A stretch of DNA of 64,000 nucleotides from Ianthella basta (lineage: Eukaryota > Porifera > Demospongiae > Verongiida > Ianthellidae). Below, piece by piece: positions 12,501 through 21,500 of the stretch; the first letter of the stretch is position 1, and each line of letters opens with the position of its first letter. A program made the translations under genes and the position numbers. Below the pieces are notes generated by a model. The model did no database searches and was not told the origin of the DNA. It saw nothing but the letters and a program-made list of their open reading frames with translations. Where the stretch lies: NCBI GenBank assembly GCA_964019415.1, contig OZ025878.1:6744035-6808034 (forward strand). Direction: 5' to 3'.

Positions 12501-15500
12501 ACATACCATCAGTTACATGGGAGCAACATTGAGTTAAAAGTCAGTAACTCAGAGTTACAAGAGAGGTTCAGAAGTACAAAGGAGGAAGTGAGTTGTATAT
12601 GTGGTATCTCACCATTAGCACTGAATGATGTATTTGGAGGTATTACAATATTCCCTTTTGAGCAGTTCGAGCTCTTCAAGACAAAGCATGCTAGTTGCGA
12701 TGTCACAAAGGTAGGTGCAGGAGGCATATTTACAGGGGAGAGGGAAGTGAATTGTTATGTGCCATTGTAATGCATGCAATATTATATTATTATATGTGAC
12801 ATTTGAATGTTGCATACTTCAATACATGCAGACGGAGCATGAGGTAGGTACAACAAAATTGTAAGGAACTAATCCTGATGATCTTCAGATATGTACCTTT
12901 ACAACTTTCTTCTCTGCTTTCTGCATGGACAATGTGGATCCTTCAGGTAAACAAGTAACAGGAATGCCATTTTGCACTGTGATTATTGTATGTTTCTAAT
13001 AGCTTCATATCTCTGTTACTTCTTCCTCAGAGGGTGAGTCCCAATATTTCCCATGCTAGTGAATGTTCCCGATCAGTGCAGTAATATCTGCTAAATATAC
13101 CATCTCTCCAATCACATGCATTGGCAATTACCGTGAAGCCAGTGAGTGTCATTTCTTTTAGCCATTTCCACATGGCTGCACACATGCATGGGTGAACGTT
13201 CTTGTGATGTTAACTCATCCTAGAATATTACTATTTTCCTTCCACCTCAGTCGGTGAGTCTCAATCCCTGTGACATCTTCATTGTCACCTGTCTGTTCTT
13301 ATAACTACCTTTTCTCTCACTTTTGCATTGGATGGAATGGGATGCTAACAGGTCAGTAAATAGAACTGTCATTGAAAATCTGGTACAACTTGAACTTTCC
13401 ATTCATTATTTATACCCTGGATTATGTCAACAAACACTAAGTTTTGCTTAAAGGAGAATGCTAATTGAGATGGTCTATGTACCATGGTGACACCAATGAA
13501 AGACAACGTTCAGAACTACATGCACATGGTAAAGAAAATAGGGGAAGAAAAGAAAAATGGCAGTGACCCGGACCAGCACCAGCAACCTCCAGATCTTTAG
13601 CTGACCCTTTAGCAGCAGGGTCAATGGTCACTGCCAACAGCCACTGATCAATTCCCTCCTTATATAGAAGGGGGGAAAGGAAAATGGCAGTTTTTTTTCC
13701 TTCCCCCCTTCTTTCTTTACCATGTGTAGTTCTGCATTTTGTCTTTCATTTGTGTCACCATGGTAAATTGACCATCTTAATTAGCATTTCCGATAATGTC
13801 ACTGATTAGTCAGTGCCTGGTGTGCGAGTTTCAAAGGCGGCTCTGGATAGAGCTCGCCCACTTTGGTATATAAGGAGGGAATGGATCAGTGGCTGTTGGC
13901 GGTGACCAGTGACCCGGCTCCTAAAGGGTTGGCTAAAGATCTGAGGGTGCCGGTGCTGGTCCGGTTCACTGCCAATTTCCCCTTCCCTACTTCTTTCTTT
14001 ACCACATGTAGTTTTGAATGTTGTCTTTCATTAAAGGAGAATGTCTTTGAGTGAGATGCTCTATAGTACACTACAAATCTATAGCATAGCATGATGCATT
14101 GGAAAAGGTAGATAATGATAAGGGATAGTCTATCAAGCTAGACGGCTCTTCCACATTCTTGCATAACCAGCAGTAATGGGAGGGAAAGGCAATTTTATTT
14201 TTGGCTACTGAAAACACAAATGAGTGGATCTGTATAGCTTGATAGTCTAAGTCTAGATATGGATAAATTTGTGGTATACGTGGGCAATCACTGGAGTTAT
14301 TACACCTAACCAGCTTGCTACACTGACATATATCAGTGAGGCTGCATGGGAGCGGCAGCTTCGTCCTATCAATCATCAGCAACTGATTGGCTCCCAGGAC
14401 CACAGGACCTTTGTAGTTGATAATACGGTGAAACATGTCTAAGACAGCCACCTGTGGGCCATTCTAACATGACCTGTATAAAGAGTTGGCTGCTCTACAG
14501 AGGTAGTTTGTAATTTGTTAGTGCTATTTGGGACCAAGAAGGCTGGCTGTTTTAGAGAGGTGGCTGCCTATCATTCAGTGACCATCTTAGACAGGTTCCA
14601 CTGTGTTATTGCTGTGATATATGAGGATTATACATAGTAAAGCATGCATGCATGACCGCTATTAAGATTACCATTCTTACCTTCATTTAGTGTTGATGTA
14701 GCTTAGACTGTGGAAAACACTCTAGTGTGAAAAGAATTCGTTTACTAGTAATTAAAAGGTATTACATAGTGCATTAACCATTGCAGGCCTTGCTGCACAT
14801 GTATACATGTATGTACAATGAAATCCTTAATGTCTCTTACAGCTCCTTCACTATCAAGCATCAAAGCATTTCATAGAACCTACAAGCTTGTAACAAATGC
14901 TCTTATGCCCCCCGTGTTTTTCAGCAATGCCTTTGTTTTTAGCATCATTCCCTATCATCTGTGGTCTGCCATCTTTATTGCACATTGAATCTAATATTGT
15001 ATAAATGGGTAGCGAAACCAGATCCTGACGCTGCTCAGGGGATTAGTTCAAATCAGATTATTAGGTGGTCATGTTTATGGGTTTGACCTAATCATTAATG
15101 TGTCCACGTGAGGCAAAGGATATCAGATATCAGGATCCTGTGTCAGAGCAGGATCAGTTAACCCGGATTCAATCCAGAATGAAAACAGATCAGATCTATA
15201 TTTATGACGCTGGCCAGTCTTGTGAATGGATTAATCTGGATTAAGGTGCATGCACGGGAACAGAGGGGTAGACACACTGATGTATGTCAAGGCAGCATGC
15301 TGATTTGGTGTATTATAATAACTTTAGTCATTTTGTAGCTGCGTAAGTATCCCTCACAATGAGAAACTGTCTACCTCCCCTCCCTTGAATAATATTGCCG
15401 TATGGTAACCATGTGCAGGTGTATAGTACACATCAGAAGCATGCAACAATGAATCACTCTGTCAATCATCATTGCATGTTGATTCCTGTATGCTGTATAG

Positions 15501-18500
15501 TCGCACATGTGTAGGACTCCGTGTGTACGTAAAGAATGAAAGTTGTAGATTGTTAACATGTCCACTGTATATGTTTGTGCATCATTGTGATTTGGTTGCC
15601 ATCATGCTGCTCCTTGTTTGTTTCAGTGGGTGAGTTCCACTTCATATACCTTAATGGATATGCAATGTTCCTGAACTCCACTATACTGAATGTCTTGTTA
15701 TCTCTCATCCTGGCCTCATGTGATACATACATGACATGACAGGTGAGTGAGACCCTCTTGGTCCATTACATACATACTATAGTGATTATGTATTATCATT
15801 GTTTCTCCTTCTAACGCAGTGGGTAAGTACCAGTACTTACATACCACATCCAGTGTCACTTATTTGCAATATTAATTGCTTCATCATATTCTCCTGCAAT
15901 TTGGGACTACGTGAAACATGACAGGTCAGTTAATAGTAGTTCATTGGGGCATATATTTTACACAGTTCATCCTTCATTCCGTATTGTGAGACTTTAGTCA
16001 TGTTAACATTTTCTTTTGCCTTCCTCCCACCTCAGAGGGTGAGTCCTGTTCAGACTATAGATGTGCAGGTCAATCCTGTGTTGCACTAATACCTGTCTGC
16101 TTTTCTCTTCATTTCTGCATGGAACATAACAGCGAGTGAGTACATTATTTAACTCCATTTCATGAGTCAATTTGTGGTTTATGATTGTACCTATTTTTCT
16201 ATTCCCATCACAGCTTGTGAGTCCTGCACACATTGACGTATACCCTAATGATATGCATCTATACGTTGTCAGTGTTCTTGCTAAATGACTTTCATGTTTC
16301 TCTACCACTGTTGCAACCCAACTGAACATTCCAGGTGAGTATAGGTACAATATTTCCGTACATGAATGTCTCACTCATTGCAGTACATCAATGACTCTAG
16401 TTATTATGCACTATCTGCATTCTTCTTCTTTTTGTATCCCAACTCAGTTTGTGAGTTCTGCACATACTCTTGCCATCGTACTCATTGACCCGTATGCCAA
16501 TCATCCCCATGTCTCCTCTCCATGGCAAACTGATATTACGTATCTTACATGCAGGTGAGTGATTTAAGTTTCCCACTTTCTGGATTATGCATGTCATAGT
16601 TAACTGTATAATATTATGTACATTCTCTTCTTGCCCAACTCAGAGGGTGAGTCCAGCAACTATGCACCTACCTCAGTGAAATCTACTAATGTGATTATTG
16701 CTAATACCTCCTGTTTTTATATCATTGCAACACTGGGAAGGTGGCTACATCACAGGTGTGTTTGGTAGAAAATGCTGACAATTAACAGAAGCCTTGCACT
16801 TGGCATGGTTGTGCATGGCTTAGCTACGTTTATTACACTGCATGTGTTTTCGCCATTCAGAGACCTCAGAGAGTGAGTCCCACTCCTTTCACTTGCCCAG
16901 CGGGTCACTGATTATTGCTAATCATTGTGTTCTCTCCATCGCATGCTGATTGCATGTATTTAATAGGAAGTAAGTGACAATACATCACCACACCTAGCAG
17001 TGTATACAATATTATACAGTATACAACTGTATAATTGTGGTGTGCAATTGTTTTTCTCCAAACCTCAGGACGTGAGTCCCACCCTTCTCCAACTGACCCA
17101 ATCTTGTGTCAGTATTAGTGATTTTCCTCATCCCTACTATATGTGTGTTATCTCACTTCTTACCGGGAACACATGACAACAGCCAGTAAGTGGCACATCT
17201 CCACACTTTCTATATATTGTGCCAGTGTGTTCATTGTGATGTGGCTTTGGTTTACAGTAGTATTAAATTTTGTTATTGTTATGCTATGCGCATAGCAATC
17301 GTTTTGGTCTGTCTGTCTGTCAGTCTGTCAGAATTTTCAACATTTGCTGCTGGTGTGGTCAATCTAGAATCTAAATCTAAAAGGACCCCAAGCCTGAGAA
17401 AATTGGTAAATTGACATACATTCGATCATGTCTGTGCACCTGGATTCCATTGACATGGATGGTTTGCTGTGATAATTCACATTTTTATCGGCATTTCCTA
17501 GGGTATGCCATTTTGTTTGACTACTTTTAAGGTACAGTTCGTGAGCTGAGGCTATGTAGGATGGCAGCCGACTGTTGGCAACAGAGAAGACCCTAAAAGC
17601 TTTCCTACGCATTTGATGTGTAGTTACTATAGTTCCTTGCTTGTCTCCTATAATACTTTTCTTTATTTACTTGCTTCTATGAGCCAAATCTACCTCTTCC
17701 TCAATTGACTTAGATATTTAGAAGCAGCAGTCTCAGATACAAGTGGCTAACCTTCACTCTATTCAGCACTGGCCATGCATACAATCACAGCTCAAAACAT
17801 TCCCAATGACAGACCTAAGCACCAGCCACTAGTGTGCGTGTTTGTTCATGTGTAGCTGTGTGTGACTGCATGGATAATTATGTGTCTGTTGGAAGAGGAC
17901 TATGTATGCATGCAGTGGCATGCATGTGATTGTAATACAAGTGCCATGGGTCCATGTTGCTCTGTTATATGCATTAGTCTCGCGTACCAGCCCCTATTAT
18001 TGCACAATCTCGCTTGGAATAGAAGAAATATTACGCGCCAGGCCCTATTATTGCACAATCGAAATGAAATTGGAGACATATAGGGTCTGCAAGCAATACT
18101 AGTTTATGCATGACCAGTACCATGACCTGTGTGTATTAGTACTTAATGTGTGTGGAGAGACGTGTACACTTGCGTACATGCTTGGTGTAAGGAACATCAA
18201 AATGGACTGACTAGGGTATGTAGATGTGCAGTATTTATATGGTCTATTCTGAAAAGAGAGGAGGTGAGACTTTTACCATCATTGTGATGGGCTTGTGGTT
18301 TGTTTCATTATTTCTGTCTCATCCTTTCTAAAGTTGCACCGATAATCGAATTGGCAATCGGTATCGGCCGATATTGGGTCTCTGTAACCTTATCGGTAAT
18401 CGTTTTTTTCCTTCATCCCCTACCGATTATGTCACCTCGAGCACGTGACGTTTGCGAGTAAAGTGTTATGCGAGTGGTTACATTGTTGCAGCATTTGCCG

Positions 18501-21500
18501 TTGGTTTGTTCTGGGTCTGCAGCGCATAGAATCGCCAGGAAGAAAGATTCACCAGCATGGGACTGCTTCGCTGCCGACGAGGACCTCAACTTCGTAGTGT
18601 GCCAGGCCTGCAACAGGAAGGAATCCGCGCAGCGGTAGGAATTGCGTGCACGAGTTATATTATGGCTACGACTATACGAATTTGGTGCAGCAACTGAAGG
18701 ACAAGCACGCTCAACTACACAGAGAGTTTCAACAAAATAGTTGAGGTGCAGAATGCAGCGACTTTATCAAGTAGTCCAGCGCCTTTCTGGCAAATATCAC
18801 TTCGAGCCTGAAAGTGAAGATCGCATATGAATCTGTAGGCTAAGCTGTATTAGTGATGCGCGCACACAGCGTATTCACAGGAGAACTGGTGAGATGATTG
18901 CACTCAATTATTGTCAGCCGTTCTCTGTGGCTGAGGACCAGGACTTCAGGCAATGGATCAAAGAAACCAAGGTACACATTGTGAAGCAAAAATTGGAATA
19001 TCGGATCAGTATCGGCACTTAAAAATCGGAAATCGGATAATCAGTAAAAACCTATATCGGTGCAACTCTTAAAGGATTCCTTTCTCCCACCTCAGGAGGT
19101 GAGTCCCACTCCTTCCACCTATTCCAATGATGTGTGTGCCGTCAATTGTCTGATGTGTATAATACACTTTCCTCTTCAATTCTTGGAATGCATGGAATAT
19201 ACGTAACAGCAACTGAGTAACACATCCCCACACCTTCTACCGTCATTGTGATGTGTTTGTGGTTTGTTTTACTGTTGCTGTCTCATCCTTTCTCCCACCT
19301 CAGGTGGTGAGTCCCAATCCTTCCACCTGCTCCAATGATGTGTGTCACGTCAGTTGTCTGATGTATTTATATACTTTCCTCTTCAATTCTTGGAATGCAT
19401 GGAACGTAACAGTTTGTGAGTAGCACATCCCCACACCTTCTACCATCGTTATGATGGGCTTGTGGTTTGTTTCAGTTTTTCTATCTCATCCTTTCTCTCA
19501 CCTCAGGAGGTGAGTCCCAATCTTCCCACCTGTTCCAATGATGTGCGGGACGTCAGTTGTCTGATGTATTTATACTTTCCTCTTCACTTCTTGGAATGCA
19601 TGGAACATAACAGGGAGTGAGTAACACATCCCCACACCTTCTAACGTCATTGTGATGTGCTTGTGGTTTGTTTTATATTGCTGTCTCATCCTTTCTCCTG
19701 CGTCAGGCGGTGAGTCCCACTCCTTCCATCTGTCCCAATGATGTATGGGACGTCAGTTGTCTGATGTGTTTATACTTTCCTCTTCACTTCTTGGAATGCA
19801 TGGAACATAACAGATAGTGAGTAACACATCCCCACACCTTCTACTGTCATTGTGATGTGCTTGTGACTTGTTTTATATTGCTGTCTCATCCTTTCTCCTG
19901 CGTCAGGCGGTGAGTCCCACTCCTTCCATCTGTCCCAATGATGTATGGGACGTCAGTTGTCTGATGTATTTATACTTTCCTCTTCACTTCTTGGAATGCA
20001 TGGAACATAACAGGAAGTGAGTAACACATCCCCACACCTTCTACCGTCATTGTGATGTGCTTGTGATTTGTTTCATTGTTGCTGTCTAATCTTTTCTCCC
20101 ACCTCAGGTGGTGAGTCCCACTCCTTCCACCTGTTCCAATGATGTATGTGACGTCAGTTGTTTGATGTATTTATACTTTCCTCTTCACTTCTTGGAATGC
20201 ATGGAACATAACAGATAGTGAGTAACACATCCCCACACCTTCTACTGTCATTGTGATGTGCTTGTGACTTGTTTTATATTGCTGTCTCATCCTTTCTCCT
20301 GCGTCAGGCGGTGAGTCCCACTCCTTCCATCTGTCCCAATGATGTATGGGACGTCAGTTGTCTGATGTATTTATACTTTCCTCTTCACTTCTTGGAATGC
20401 ATGGAACATAACAGGAAGTGAGTAACACATCCCCACACCTTCTACCGTCATTGTGATGTGCTTGTGATTTGTTTCATTGTTGCTGTCTAATCTTTTCTCC
20501 CACCTCAGGTGGTGAGTCCCACTCCTTCCACCTGTTCCAATGATGTATGTGACGTCAGTTGTTTGATGTATTTATACTTTCCTCTTCACTTCTTGGAATG
20601 CATGGAACATAACAGGAAGTGAGTAACACATCCCCACACCTTCTAACGTCATTGTGATGTGCTTGTGGTTTGTTTTATATTGCTGTCTCATCCTTTCTCC
20701 CGAGTCAGCCGGTGAGTCCCATTCCTTCCCAATGATGTGTGTGACGTCAGTTGTCTGATGTATTTATACTTTCCTCTTCAATTCTTGGAATGCATGCATG
20801 GAACATAACAGACAGTGAGTAACACATCCCCACACCTTCTACCGTCATTGTGATGTGCTTGTGGTTTGTTTTATTGTTGCTGTCTCATCTTTTTTCCCAC
20901 CTCAGAGGGTGAGTCTCATTCCTTCCACCTGTCCCAATGATGTGTATGCCGTCAGTTGTCTGATGTGTTTATACTTTCCTCTTCACTTCTTGGAATGCAT
21001 GGAACATAATAGCTAGTGAGTAACACATCCCCACACCTTCTACCGTCATTGTGATGTGCTTGTGATTTGTTTCATTGTTGCTGTCTAATCTTTTCTCCCA
21101 CCTCAGGTGGTGAGTCCCACTCCTTCCACCTGTTCCAATGATGTATGTGACGTCAGTTGTTTGATGTATTTATACTTTCCTCTTCACTTCTTGGAATGCA
21201 TGGAACATAACAGGATGTGAGTAACACATCCCCACACCTTCTAACGTCATTGTGATGTGCTTGTGGTTTGTTTTATATTGCTGTCTCATCCTTTCTCCCG
21301 AGTCAGCTGGTGAGTCCCATTCCTTCCCAATGATGTGTGTGACGTCAGTTGTCTGATGTATTTATACTTTCCTCTTCAATTCTTGGAATGCATGCATGGA
21401 ACATAACAGACAGTGAGTAACACATCCCCACACCTTCTACCGTCATTGTGATGTGCTTGTGGTTTGTTTTATATTGCTGTCTCATCTTTTCTCTCGCATC

